Origin: WHSW01 sp963729075
Lineage (GTDB): Bacteria; Actinomycetota; Thermoleophilia; Solirubrobacterales; 70-9
Assembly (NCBI GenBank): GCA_963729075.1
Contig: CAVSMU010000013.1
Coordinates: 31,502-95,501 of the forward strand
Length of the DNA: 64,000 nt
Direction of reading: 5' to 3'
Below are positions 1-8,318 of the stretch, piece after piece. The position numbers and the translations under genes were made by a program. Position 1 is the first letter of the stretch, and every line of letters starts with the position of its first letter. The notes beneath the pieces were generated by a model that saw only the letters and a list, made by a program, of their open reading frames with translations, was not told the DNA's origin and searched no databases.

Positions 1-595
1 CGACGGCGGCCGCGACGGCGTCCGGACCGAGCAGGGGCCCCGCCGTCGTCGTGCGGCGTTGGTGGGCGTTGAACGCGGCGGCCAAGCGCGCGTCCAGGGG
101 ATCCGCGGGGGTCAGGGCGACGCGACCGACGACGGTAAGGGCGAGCAGCATGGGACAACACCTGATTCCGGTCCAGGCGCCGAGCATCCCGGCGAGCCCG
201 TCGGCGGTCAGCATGTCGAGCACCGCCGAGGCGACGATGAGACTCGCGCCGGCGAGATCCCGCGGTGCGAGACGGATGATGTCCGACCGCCTCGCCTCGA
301 CGGTGACCGCGGCCCCGTCTGCGGCCGGGCCCGGCGCACCGGCGACGGCAAGATCCAGCAGGCCTACGTCCCGGTCGTGCACCACCCAGTGCTGCGGCCC
401 GGGCAGCCGCGGCGCGAGCCAGCGGCCCATCGCGCCGCTGCCACCGCCGAGGTCGTGGATCACGAGGGTGGCGGCCCCAGAGAGGTGCCGTCCAAGGTGC
501 TCGGCGAGCTCGGCCGACCGCGCCGCCGCGTCGGCCGGCTCGCGCAGCAGAAGCCACTCCGGGCTGACCGGGACGCCCTGCGCCCTCACAGACAT
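1..595 (-). CDS. Class I SAM-dependent methyltransferase (3' end outside window)
   Basis: The protein reads from an ATG at 595 leftwards and is still open at base 1, so only about 198 residues are seen. Around residues 45-60 it has IHDLGGGSGAMGRW, a motif I glycine-rich SAM-binding loop, followed by HDRD at the end of the second strand (motif II acidic residues). This supports a Rossmann-fold methyltransferase; the substrate is not evident. It is the last visible gene of a minus-strand operon with a GT4 glycosyltransferase (50 bp upstream), a PTPS-like protein and an MDR dehydrogenase, so by inference it modifies a pathway product rather than DNA or rRNA. The true C-terminus cannot be judged. 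Confidence 0.8.
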   Translation of the reverse strand, partial: MSVRAQGVPVSPEWLLLREPADAAARSAELAEHLGRHLSGAATLVIHDLGGGSGAMGRWLAPRLPGPQHWVVHDRDVGLLDLAVAGAPGPAADGAAVTVEARRSDIIRLAPRDLAGASLIVASAVLDMLTADGLAGMLGAWTGIRCCPMLLALTVVGRVALTPADPLDARLAAAFNAHQRRTTTAGPLLGPDAVAAAV

Positions 596-645
596 TGGAT
601 CGCGCTCCGCCCTGGAGTCAGATCTCCTTTGTCCTGGCTCCGCGC

Positions 646-1713
646 TCAACGCGCCGCTCCCGCGAGAACGCCGGCAAGGACATGGGCGGTGTCCGGCCAC
701 CCGTACAGCGACGCGCGCCGCTCCCGGGCGGCGCGGCGCAGGCGCCCCCGCAGCTCGGCGTCGCCGAGCCAGGTCCGCAGCGCGGCGGCGAGGGCCGCCG
801 CGTCGCCGGGCGGGACCAAGAGCCCCGGGCGGGTACCGTCGTCCCCGTGTCCGAGGGCCTCGGTCACCCCGCCGACCTCGGTGGCGAGCACCGGCAGGCC
901 GCGGGCCAGTGCCTCGGTGACGACCATGCCGTACGTCTCGGCATGCGAGGCGAGCACCAGCAGGTCCGCGGCGGCGAACGCGCGGTCGAGCTCCGGGCCC
1001 GTGCGCGGTCCCGGGAAGCGCACCCGGTCGCCCAGCCCGCTGTTCAACGCGTGGCGGCGCACGCCGTCGGCGAACACGGGGTCGCGAACCAGGCTGCCTA
1101 CACACACGCAGCGCCAGGACAGGTCCGTCGCCATCGCGAGCGCGTCAAGCAGCACGTCGTGCCCCTTGTCGGGGGTCAACGCCGCGACGCACAGCAGCGC
1201 GCCGCCGGCCGCGGTCCCCGGAGCGAGGCCGGCGGCGTCGACGCCAGGCTCGGCCACGTGCACTCGGTCGGCCGGCAGCGCGTACAGCTCCCCCAGCCGG
1301 CGCCGAGTCCATGCGCTGGTCGTGACGACGGCGGCGGCCGCCTCGAGGACCTCGCCCTCGCGCGCCCGGACCGCGCCGGCCTCGTCCTGCGGCGGGCGGT
1401 GGCCGAGCGGCATATGCACGAGCACGACCTGCCGGAGCCGGCGCGCCTGCGGGACGAGCGCCTCGGGGGCGGCGGACGCGATCAGCCCGTCGAGCAGCAC
1501 CACGGTGCCGTCCGGAATCCGTCGGACGGCGCCCGCCAGGGCAGCATGCCCCGCCTCGCCCGGTCGCGGCCAGGCGCCGGGCACGGCGTGCTCGTGCACC
1601 GCCCAGCCGAGCGCGGCGAGCCCTCGGTGGACCCGACGGTCGTACGTGTTGCCACCGCTCGGCCGCGCCGGGTCGTCGACGTCGCTCGGGACGATGACAT
1701 GGACCTCCGTCAC
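646..1713 (-). CDS. GT4-family glycosyltransferase
   Basis: A 355-residue retaining glycosyltransferase of the GT-B fold. The C-terminal half has the GT4 signature: VAALTPDKGHDVLLDAL for the nucleotide-sugar domain entry, then HAETYGMVVTEALARGLPV, which contains the E-x7-E donor-binding pair, followed by EVGGVTEAL. The N-terminal acceptor domain begins with a strand and the glycine-rich PSGGNTYDRR loop. I chose the GTG at 1713 because it overlaps the stop of the upstream PTPS-like gene by four bases (GTGA); an ATG at 1737 would overlap it by 28 bases. Donor and acceptor are unknown. The neighbours suggest a glycosylated small molecule, possibly a pterin or deazapurine-like product (inference). 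Confidence 0.85.
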   Translation of the reverse strand: MTEVHVIVPSDVDDPARPSGGNTYDRRVHRGLAALGWAVHEHAVPGAWPRPGEAGHAALAGAVRRIPDGTVVLLDGLIASAAPEALVPQARRLRQVVLVHMPLGHRPPQDEAGAVRAREGEVLEAAAAVVTTSAWTRRRLGELYALPADRVHVAEPGVDAAGLAPGTAAGGALLCVAALTPDKGHDVLLDALAMATDLSWRCVCVGSLVRDPVFADGVRRHALNSGLGDRVRFPGPRTGPELDRAFAAADLLVLASHAETYGMVVTEALARGLPVLATEVGGVTEALGHGDDGTRPGLLVPPGDAAALAAALRTWLGDAELRGRLRRAARERRASLYGWPDTAHVLAGVLAGAAR

Positions 1714-2108
1714 AGGGGCCGCTCGTAGCTCGCCCACGCGACGTGGGACTCGCGCAGCGTTACCACCAACCCATCGAGCTCCCGCGCGCCGTCGCCCACG
1801 GCGCCCTCCCGCACGAGCTCGGCGAGCCGGTCGGCGACGATCCGGGCGAGCGCCTCGGCGGTGGTGTTCACGCCCGCGAGCTCCACCTCGTCGTCGAGGT
1901 TGCGGTAGCCGAGCTCGCCCACCACGGTGCGCAGCGCCTCGGTTGCGCGGCCGATGTCGACCACGACGCCGTCGGCGTCCAGCGTCGCACGGCGGAAGGT
2001 GGCGTCGACGACGTACGTCGCGCCATGCAGGCGCTGCGCGGGCCCGAACACGTCGCCGCGCAGGCTGTGGGCAATCATCATGTGATCGCGGACGGTCACG
2101 CTGAACAC
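1710..2108 (-). CDS. 6-pyruvoyl-tetrahydropterin synthase / QueD-like protein, altered active site
   Basis: 132 residues, the usual length of the PTPS/QueD fold. The N-terminus has MIAHSLRG and then RLHGATY, aligning with the QueD H...HGHxY zinc-binding segment; TTAEALARIVADRL matches the PT-x-E-N-L helix with its conserved Glu. In QueD and PTPS a Cys shortly before HGH is catalytic and three His bind zinc. Here the segment is FGPAQRLHGATY: no Cys, and the second His of HGH is Ala. It may therefore be a non-catalytic or repurposed member, or do a different pterin reaction. GTG start at 2108, three bases after the stop of the MDR gene; its stop overlaps the glycosyltransferase start, so the genes are translationally coupled. 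Confidence 0.8.
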   Translation of the reverse strand: MFSVTVRDHMMIAHSLRGDVFGPAQRLHGATYVVDATFRRATLDADGVVVDIGRATEALRTVVGELGYRNLDDEVELAGVNTTAEALARIVADRLAELVREGAVGDGARELDGLVVTLRESHVAWASYERPL

Positions 2109-2111
2109 GCG

Positions 2112-3092
2112 CTACACCCCGTCGTAGGTGATGGTGTGACAGAGCGCCGGCAGGCTCCCCGCGGCGAGACGCGCCATGACGCCGGGCAGCTCCTCGAAGC
2201 GAGACTCGCGGGTCACGAGTACATCGAACGCCGGGTCGCGCAGCAGGTCAAGCGCGAGGGCCAGCCGGTCCGCCGTCGTGCGTCGCGCGCTGCGGGCCGG
2301 GGACACCGTCCCGACCTGGCTGGCGCGTAGCCGAAGGCGCCCCGCATGGAACGCACCGCCCAGCGAGAGCCGCACCTCGGTGTCGCCGTACCAGCTGAGT
2401 TCGAGAACCGTGCCCTCGGACGAGAGCAGGTCGAGTGAGCATTGGAGTCCGGCCGACGTCGCGCTCGTGTGCACGACCAGGTCGCACTCGCCGGCGGCGT
2501 CGTCCGGCAGCGCGAAGCCGGCGCCGAGCGCGGCCGCGACCTCGGCCCGTGACGGGTCTATGTCGACGAGCGTGACATCGATCGCCGGAAACCGGGCGAG
2601 CAGGCGGGCGACGCAGCAGCCGACCATGCCGGCGCCGACGACGGCGACGCGGTCGCCGACCAGCGGAGGCGCGTCCCAGAGGGCGTTGACGGCGGTCTCG
2701 ACGGTGCCGGCAAGCACGGCGCGCGTCGGCGGCACGTCGTCGGGCACGACGGTTACGGCGCCGGCCGGCACAACGTACGCCGTCTGATGCGGGTACAGAC
2801 AGAAGACGGTGTGGCCGCGCAGCTCCGGCGGCCCCTGCTCGACGACGCCGACGTTGAGGTAGCCGTACTTGACCGGCCCCGGGAAGTCCCCTTCCTGGAA
2901 CGGCGCGCGCATCGCAGCGTGCTGGCTCGGCGGCACGCCGCCGCGGAACACCAGCGTCTCGGTGCCGCGGCTGACGCCGGACCGCAGCGTGCGGACCACC
3001 ACATCGCCGGGCCCCGGCTCGGGCAGCGCGACCGGCCGGATCTCCCCGTGCCCGGGCGCGCGCAGCCAAAACGCGTGCGCGTCGTCGAGCAC
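2112..3092 (-). CDS. MDR-superfamily dehydrogenase lacking zinc ligands
   Basis: 326 residues with the medium-chain dehydrogenase layout: an N-terminal GroES-like domain (VVVRTLRSGVSRGTETLVF) and a Rossmann domain with VAVVGAGMVGCCVARLLA followed by VTLVDIDPSR, an acidic residue that favours NAD. Zinc alcohol dehydrogenases have GxCGSD and GHE motifs; here they are GVSRGTE and KYGYLNVG, and no structural four-Cys lobe is visible, so it is probably zinc-independent. It resembles the BchC-like subgroup of MDR proteins. It is the first gene of the operon ending in the methyltransferase. The start at 3092 gives a full GroES domain; MLDDAHAFWLRAPG is a typical leading strand for these enzymes. Confidence 0.82.
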   Translation of the reverse strand: MLDDAHAFWLRAPGHGEIRPVALPEPGPGDVVVRTLRSGVSRGTETLVFRGGVPPSQHAAMRAPFQEGDFPGPVKYGYLNVGVVEQGPPELRGHTVFCLYPHQTAYVVPAGAVTVVPDDVPPTRAVLAGTVETAVNALWDAPPLVGDRVAVVGAGMVGCCVARLLARFPAIDVTLVDIDPSRAEVAAALGAGFALPDDAAGECDLVVHTSATSAGLQCSLDLLSSEGTVLELSWYGDTEVRLSLGGAFHAGRLRLRASQVGTVSPARSARRTTADRLALALDLLRDPAFDVLVTRESRFEELPGVMARLAAGSLPALCHTITYDGV

Positions 3093-3161
3093 GTCCTATG
3101 CCTCGGCTTCGTACGGCATCCCTCTGGGAGCGACCGCGATGGTGGTACAAGTAGTACGGCC

Positions 3162-3240
3162 GAGGGGGAGGATCGGGATTGGCGGCCTACGAATCCCTCC
3201 CCCTCCTTTGACAGAGGCGAATCCCGCTTCAGAGAGCGGG
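3162..3240 (-). terminator. Two hairpins after the secreted-protein gene
   Basis: Reading the minus strand after the gene that ends at 3229, there are two inverted repeats. One is a 6-bp stem CCCGCT/AGCGGG (3223-3240) that contains the stop codon in its loop. The other has ten-base arms GAGGGGGAGG and CCTCCCCCTC (3162-3171 and 3196-3205) with a further short inner stem. Neither is followed by a clear T run, so intrinsic termination is plausible but not certain; they separate this gene from the dehydrogenase operon that starts at 3092. Confidence 0.45.
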
Positions 3241-3852
3241 CTTCGCTAGACGGCGACCCCTACGCCGCCAGCGCGTACCCTCGTCCGGCTTCGGTGGTGG
3301 CCCCACGCCGACCACCGCTCGGCTAACGTTCTTGGCGAACGTGAGCTGGGTCCCCTCGGCCTTGCAGGTGTACTTCGAATTTTTGTTGATATTGCAGTAC
3401 GACTCGTTCGTCGTACTGTAGGTCTCGATCGTGTAGTAGACGTTGTCGTCCGGATCGTTGTTGCCCTGGATCTTGTACCACAGGTTTGCCGCGTACTGGA
3501 CCCCACCAAAGATGCTGAAGCCGTACTTGAGCTCAAAACGCTGGGACTGGTTCGGGTTCAGCACGGACCCATCAGGGGGACGCCCTTCAAAGTCAATGTC
3601 ATGAAAGGTCTGGACACAGCGGCCGGGGTCGACACACAAGAACTTGGGGACCTTCTGGACGGCAAACAGCTTGAGGGGGAGGTCGCTCTTGTTTGTGAGC
3701 GTGAACCCGCGGCTGGCTTTGGCTGCGCTCGCCGGCCCTCCGTCCCCGAGTCCGATCAACAGCGCTCCCGCTAGCACGCCCGCGATCACGAACGCCAAAG
3801 GCCCCCGGAAGGTCTTGTTGCGGCGCGCTATCGCGAACTCGTTACCTTGCAT
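3229..3852 (-). CDS. Secreted or membrane-anchored beta-rich protein of unknown function
   Basis: 207 residues. Residues 1-15 are basic, about 17-42 form a hydrophobic segment (FVIAGVLAGALLIGLG) ending near PASAA, a plausible signal peptide. The mature part is rich in Asn, Tyr, Thr and short strands (FTLTNKSDLPLKLF, NLWYKIQGNN, VYYTIETYSTTNES) and contains four Cys that could form two disulfides, which suggests an extracellular beta-sandwich. I do not recognise the family; aegerolysin-like or crystal-toxin-like folds start similarly (weak resemblance). The gene is visibly richer in A/T than its neighbours, which may mean transfer. It diverges from the ArsR-ArsC gene, and the palindromic operator lies in the shared upstream region. 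Confidence 0.6.
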   Translation of the reverse strand: MQGNEFAIARRNKTFRGPLAFVIAGVLAGALLIGLGDGGPASAAKASRGFTLTNKSDLPLKLFAVQKVPKFLCVDPGRCVQTFHDIDFEGRPPDGSVLNPNQSQRFELKYGFSIFGGVQYAANLWYKIQGNNDPDDNVYYTIETYSTTNESYCNINKNSKYTCKAEGTQLTFAKNVSRAVVGVGPPPKPDEGTRWRRRGRRLAKPAL

Positions 3853-3932
3853 GTCGTTCCCCTTGCCTCGGAGTGGTTTCGCCCGACCCTTTCACAACGG
3901 CGCTCGTTTCGCAAGTAACGAATCGCGACGTA

Positions 3933-3958
3933 GATACATCAAACAAATTTGATGTATC
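3933..3958. promoter_or_regulatory. Palindromic operator, likely ArsR site
   Basis: A perfect inverted repeat: GATACATCAAA, spacer CAAA, then TTTGATGTATC. It lies ten bases upstream of the start codon of the ArsR-ArsC fusion and in the divergent intergenic region. Symmetrical A/T-rich ATCAA...TTGAT sequences are typical targets of ArsR/SmtB repressors, so autoregulation is the natural reading (inference). Confidence 0.75.
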
Positions 3959-3967
3959 GTATGCCAG

Positions 3968-4759
3968 GTGGTCGCCACGGCGCGACAGGGCGAGAGCTCA
4001 CCACCGCGGTTTCTGCGGCTGGCCGGGCACCCCTTGCGGTGGCGGCTGCTGAGCGAGCTGGCGCGCAGCGATCGACGGGTGGGTGAGCTCTGCGAGCTCG
4101 CGGACCGGCGCCAGAGCCTGGTCTCCTACCACCTGCGCCAGTTGCGCGACGGAGGCCTCGTCTCGATGCGCCGCAGCGCGGCGGACGGCCGCGACACCTA
4201 CTACGTCCTCGATCTCGCCCGCTGCGGCGAGCTCCTGTCGAGCGCCGGCGTGTCGCTGCACCCAGGCCTCGCGCCGCTTCCCCGCCCACGGCGCGAGCGC
4301 CGGCCGGCTCTCGCCCGCGTCCTGTTCCTGTGCACCGGCAACAGCGCTCGCTCGCAGATGGCCGAGGCGCTCGCCACGGAGCGATCCAACGGCGCGGTGA
4401 GCGCCGCCAGCGCGGGGAGCCACCCCAAGCCCCTGCACGCCAACGCGGTGCGCGTGATGCGCGAGCGCGGCATCGACCTCGCCGGGCGCCGTTCCAAGCA
4501 CCTGGGGGAGCTCGCAGGGGAGCGCTTCGATTACGTGATCAGCCTCTGCGATCGCGTGCGCGAGGTCTGTCCGGAGTTTCCCGGCGCGCCCGAGTTGATC
4601 CACTGGAGCATTCCCGACCCCGCCCGCGAGCCGGGAAGCGACGAGGAAACGCTGCCCGCGTTCGAGCGGACCGCGACCGAGCTTTCCGACCGCATCGACT
4701 TTCTCATCGAGGTAATCGAACAGACCCCCACCAACCAGGAGGTGACCGAACGTGGCTGA
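3968..4759 (+). CDS. ArsR-type repressor fused to arsenate reductase (LMW-phosphatase type)
   Basis: 263 residues with two domains. Residues about 12-90 form a winged helix: LRLAGHPLRWRLLSELA, then SLVSYHLRQLRDGGLVSMRR (recognition helix and wing). Residues about 115-250 are the low-molecular-weight phosphatase-type ArsC: VLFLCTGNSARSQMAEALA carries the CX5R active-site loop, followed by SLCDRVREVCPEFPG with two further Cys as used in thioredoxin-coupled reductases. So one polypeptide would both sense metalloid and reduce arsenate. GTG at 3968 is the only start between the in-frame TGA at 3950 and the HTH, and no Shine-Dalgarno is visible before it; with the operator ending at 3958 the message may be leaderless. 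It overlaps the next VOC gene by eight bases. Confidence 0.88.
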   Translation: MVATARQGESSPPRFLRLAGHPLRWRLLSELARSDRRVGELCELADRRQSLVSYHLRQLRDGGLVSMRRSAADGRDTYYVLDLARCGELLSSAGVSLHPGLAPLPRPRRERRPALARVLFLCTGNSARSQMAEALATERSNGAVSAASAGSHPKPLHANAVRVMRERGIDLAGRRSKHLGELAGERFDYVISLCDRVREVCPEFPGAPELIHWSIPDPAREPGSDEETLPAFERTATELSDRIDFLIEVIEQTPTNQEVTERG

Positions 4760-5144
4760 CGATCTCGTGAACGTCCGCTACATGGTCGACGACGTCGAGG
4801 GGGCCGTCGACTTCTACACCGAGCATTTCGACTTCGAGCTGCGCTCCAGCGCCGCACCCGCCTTCGCCGACGTCGTGCGCGGCAACCTGCGGCTGCTGCT
4901 CAGCGGCCCGAAGAGCTCTGCCGGGCGACCGATGCCGGACGGCCGCACCCCGGAGCCGGGAGGCTGGAACCGCATCCACTTCATCGTCGACGACATCGAG
5001 GCCGACGTGGAGCGGCTCCGTTCTGCCGGCCTGACGTTCCGCAACGACATCATCAGCGGCCCGGGCGGCCGGCAGATCCTGCTCGAGGATCCTGCCGGCA
5101 ACCCGATCGAGCTGTTCCAGCCGGCGGGCGCACCCGCCCGATAG
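4752..5144 (+). CDS. VOC-family (glyoxalase/bleomycin resistance) protein
   Basis: 130 residues with two beta-alpha-beta-beta-beta modules. It opens VRYMVDDVEGAVDFYTEHF, and the second module has NRIHFIVDDIEADVERLRSAG and then LLEDPAGNPIELFQ, the metal-binding Glu of the VOC family. The GTG start follows a strong ribosome site AGGAGGTGA at 4739-4747 inside the upstream arsenic gene, so the two are coupled. The context hints at arsenic or organoarsenical handling: some VOC proteins act as ArsI C-As lyases, but the adjacent Cys pair of ArsI is not seen here. The exact substrate is unknown. Confidence 0.8.
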   Translation: MADDLVNVRYMVDDVEGAVDFYTEHFDFELRSSAAPAFADVVRGNLRLLLSGPKSSAGRPMPDGRTPEPGGWNRIHFIVDDIEADVERLRSAGLTFRNDIISGPGGRQILLEDPAGNPIELFQPAGAPAR

Positions 5145-5186
5145 GGTGCGCGGCGCACCGCTACCAACCGAGAGGCAGGGGGAGCC

Positions 5187-6000
5187 ATGCCGGAGCCGAA
5201 GACCATCGTCCTGATCCACGGGTTCTGGGTGACGCCGCGAAGCTGGGAGCACTGGATCGCCCACTACGAGGGCAAGGGCTATCGCGTGCTCGCGCCCGCC
5301 TACCCGGGGCTCGAGGTCGAGGTCGAGGCCTTGAACGCCGACCCGACGCCGCTCGAGGAGCTGACGCTGCCGGAGATCGTCGAGCACCTGGAGTCCGTGA
5401 TCGGCGAACTGGACTCCGATCCGATCCTGATGGGGCACTCGGCGGGCGGCGCGATCACCCAGATCCTGCTCGACCGCGGCCACGGGGCCGCCGGGGTCGC
5501 GATGAACTCGGCGCCGACCGAGGGGGTCCGCATCACGCCGTTCACCCAGGTCAAGGCCAGCCTGGCCGGTGCTGAAGAACCCGTTCCACATGCATCGCGC
5601 GGTCGCGCTCGACTACGAGCAGTGGCGCTACGCCTTCACCAACACCTTCCCCGAGGACGAATCGAAGGCGACCTACGAGCGCTACGCCATTCCGGCGTCG
5701 GGCACGATCTTCTGGGCGAGCGTGCTGGCGAACCTCCAGCCCGGCCAGCAGGACACCTGGGTCGATTACAAGAACGACGACCGCGCGCCGCTGCTGTTCC
5801 TGTCGGGTGCGGAGGACCACCTCATGCCGCCATCGGTTCAGCAGTCGAACGCCAAGCACTACAAGTCAGACACGCTCACCGAGGTCAGGGAGTACGAGGG
5901 CAAGTCGCACCTGATGCCGGCCCAGGAGGGCTGGGAGGAGATCGCCGACTACGCGCTCGACTGGGCCACCGAGCACGCCAAGGCGCCGACCGCGGGCTGA
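5187..6000 (+). CDS. Alpha/beta hydrolase, one frameshift
   Basis: Two consecutive pieces give one alpha/beta hydrolase of about 270 residues. The first (5187 to about 5565) has TIVLIHGFWVTPRSWE (oxyanion HG) and LMGHSAGGAITQILLD, the nucleophile elbow with Ser. The second, one frame further (from about 5565 to 6000), has LLFLSGAEDHLMPPSVQQ (acid Asp) and YEGKSHLMPAQEGW (catalytic His). The break is at about 5560-5570, near CTGGCCGGTGCTG. All catalytic residues survive, so a consensus error or very recent mutation is more likely than old decay. ATG at 5187 is preceded by GAGGCAGGGGGAG. It lies between two VOC genes, all on the plus strand. Confidence 0.78.
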
Positions 6001-6057
6001 TCGCCGGATCGGCGGTGGTCTTTACTTGTCGGACGACATCCACCAAGGAGGCAGCAA

Positions 6058-6444
6058 GTGACCGCTTCGACATCCCTCGTCACCGGAACCGACTTCATCA
6101 CCGTGTCGACCAAGGACATCGACGCGGCTGTCGACTTCTACGGCAAGGTGCTGGGCCTGCCCGAGTCGAAGCGGTGGGGGAACATGCCGGCGGTCGAGTT
6201 CGAGACCGGCAACCTGACCGTCGCCGTGATGCAGTCGGACGCGTTCGGGCTCGATTTCCAGGCCAACACCCACCCGATCGAGTTCCGCGTCGACGACTTC
6301 GAGGCCGCCCGCGCCGAGCTCGAGTCGCGCGGCATCGAGTTCAAGGGCGAAACGCTCGACTCCGGCGTCTGCTTCCAGGCCTTCTTCGACGACCCCGACG
6401 GCAACGCCCTGGCGATCCACCACCGCTACGCGCCGGCCGGCTGA
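6058..6444 (+). CDS. VOC-family protein
   Basis: 128 residues. TDFITVSTKDIDAAVDFYGK is the first VOC strand-helix unit, IEFRVDDFEAARAELESRG the start of the second, and FDDPDGNALAIHHRY carries the C-terminal metal-site region where a Glu is usual but Ala-Ile-His occurs, so metal binding may differ. GTG start at 6058 is preceded by AAGGAGGC. The nearest gene on the other side is convergent. The product resembles small glyoxalase-like proteins of unknown substrate common in actinobacteria. Confidence 0.8.
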   Translation: MTASTSLVTGTDFITVSTKDIDAAVDFYGKVLGLPESKRWGNMPAVEFETGNLTVAVMQSDAFGLDFQANTHPIEFRVDDFEAARAELESRGIEFKGETLDSGVCFQAFFDDPDGNALAIHHRYAPAG

Positions 6445-6470
6445 CGGCCGGGCGCCGGGCAGCCTCAGGG

Positions 6471-8268
6471 TCACGGATCGCAGTTTCGGCCGCGGCTGAC
6501 CTCCTCCCAGGTGTCCGCCACCGCGGCGGCCCGGATGCCGCTGTTGGGCACCGTGGCGAGGATCTCACGTTCGGAGATCTCGCACGGGTTGAGCCGCGGC
6601 GCCCCGGTGCGGAACTGGTAGGCCTGCAACTCCAGCACCCCGTCGTGGCGGTCGTTCGGCGGCTCCACCAGGTGTCCGGTGATCAGGCGCAGCGCCGGCT
6701 CGGTATCGACGTAAAAGGCCTGCACTCGATAGCCGCGCAGCTCGACGCCTGACTCGGAGTCGCGGAAGGTGATCGGCCGGGTGTAGGCAGCGCGTTGCGC
6801 GGAGAGCTCGGGCACCTTCGTGCGCTCCGACACCGGCGGCGGCTCTGGAAGGAGCGAGACCATTCGGTAGCGCCCCTGCGCGTTGTCCCAGTCGAGCGCG
6901 AACGGCACCATCGCCTCGCTCGCGTCGCCAGGCAACCCGTACCCGCCGACGAACTCGTCGGCACCGTCGCGGTCGATGTCGCCGACGCTCGTCCGGCCGC
7001 CGATCTCGGTGATGAGGAACCTCGCGGCCTCGGCGCCCGATCCATCCGGCTGAAAGCTGAAGCGCTCCTCGAGCAGTCCGTCCTCGAGGTCGTAGACGAC
7101 GAGCTCATCCGAGTCGGGGCCGTTGGGGTCGCCGTCGAACAGGTCCCTGAAGAAGGTGTCCTGGTCGCCGTGGTCCTCGAACACGAACACGTGCGATTGC
7201 TCGTCGTCGCCGTGCAGGTCGACCGCCGGGTCGAACACGGTGTGGCGATCGTCGGCGGCTGTATCGGGGTCGCCCCGGGTGGCCGCCTGCTTGATGTCGC
7301 CGACCTGCTCCGACACCGAGGGCGGGGGCTGCTTCTCGAAGCCGCCCGTCAGGATCACGAGCCCGAGCGCCGCGAGTGTCGCCGCGCAGGCCGCGGCCGG
7401 CGTCACCAGCCATTTGTCCTGCCACGCCGATTCCTCGCCGCGCAGCTCGGAGTCGTCGGGGGCGCTCGGCGGCGCGGGCGGATCCCCCTCCTTGCCCGTC
7501 GTGGAGCGCTCGCGACCGATCCCCGGGTCATCGGCTACCTCGAACGCCCGGGCACGGCTCGCGATCGCCTTCGCCGCCTCCCCCGCCTGTCCCGATGCCT
7601 CGAGCAGCGCGTCCCACTCTTCGGTTCTGATCGTGGCGACGATCGTGACGCGATCGGCGATGCCCAGGAGCGCCTCGAGCATCCTCGCGTCGAGGGCGTC
7701 GGCGAAGCGCTCCAGCCCGTCGAGCCAGAGGACGATTCCCGATTCGCCCGCGTCGAGACGCAGGTCGGGATCGAGCAGCACCTCCAGGGCCTCGGGGCCG
7801 GACGGCACGATCACGGGCGCATCGTCGAGCGCCTTCTGGGTCGCGTGGCGCGCCGTGCACGTCTTGCCCGACCGGGGCGGTCCGTAGACGAGCACCAGCG
7901 GCGACTCGGCGATCGCCTGCTCGATGTCCGCGTCCTGGTCGCGCTCGACGTAGGCGTCGGACGCCTGCCCTCCGCGCCGGCTGCGGGTATACCCCGAGCA
8001 GCTCCGAATCCGCCTCGTCGATCCCTGGAAGCGGCCACGCGCGCAGCTCCTGGGCGAGCCGTTTCCCGCGCTGGGTGCGTGCGCGCCACTTGGTGGCGGC
8101 TGCGGCCGCCAGGGCTACCGCGACGCTGATCAGCACGATGACCACCTCGCGCGCGTCCCAGACGCCGACGACCTGCTGGAGTATCTGCAGTGCCGCGAGC
8201 ACCCCGCCACCGACCACGAAGCCGGCCACCGTCGTCCACGTCGCATCGTGACCTCGTCGTTGGCTCAC
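6471..8268 (-). CDS. Membrane-anchored P-loop protein with FG-GAP-like segment, one frameshift
   Basis: Two overlapping frames join to one protein of about 600 residues. The N-terminal piece (8268 to about 7975) has two hydrophobic helices (GGGVLAALQILQQVVGV and VVIVLISVAVALAAAAA). After a shift near 7975 the rest reads in another frame: LVLVYGPPRSGKTCTARHA is a Walker A motif, ESGIVLWLDGLERF a Walker B-like strand, then a transmembrane helix at about residue 160 of this piece (AACAATLAALGLVILTGG). The C-terminal part has GDIDRDGADEFVGGYGL, which looks like one FG-GAP/VCBS calcium-binding turn. I read it as a cytoplasmic ATPase tethered by helices with an extracytoplasmic C-terminal domain. 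The function is unknown. Confidence 0.65.
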
Positions 8269-8318
8269 GGTCCGCGTCTCCCGCCGTAGGGCCCGGGCGA
8301 CGCGGGTAGGGGCTTCGC

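Noticed and set aside
51..2330. Long plus-strand open frames opposite the first operon
   Set aside because: Arg/Ala-rich sequence without motifs, antisense to genes with clear domain signatures; typical of GC-rich shadow frames.
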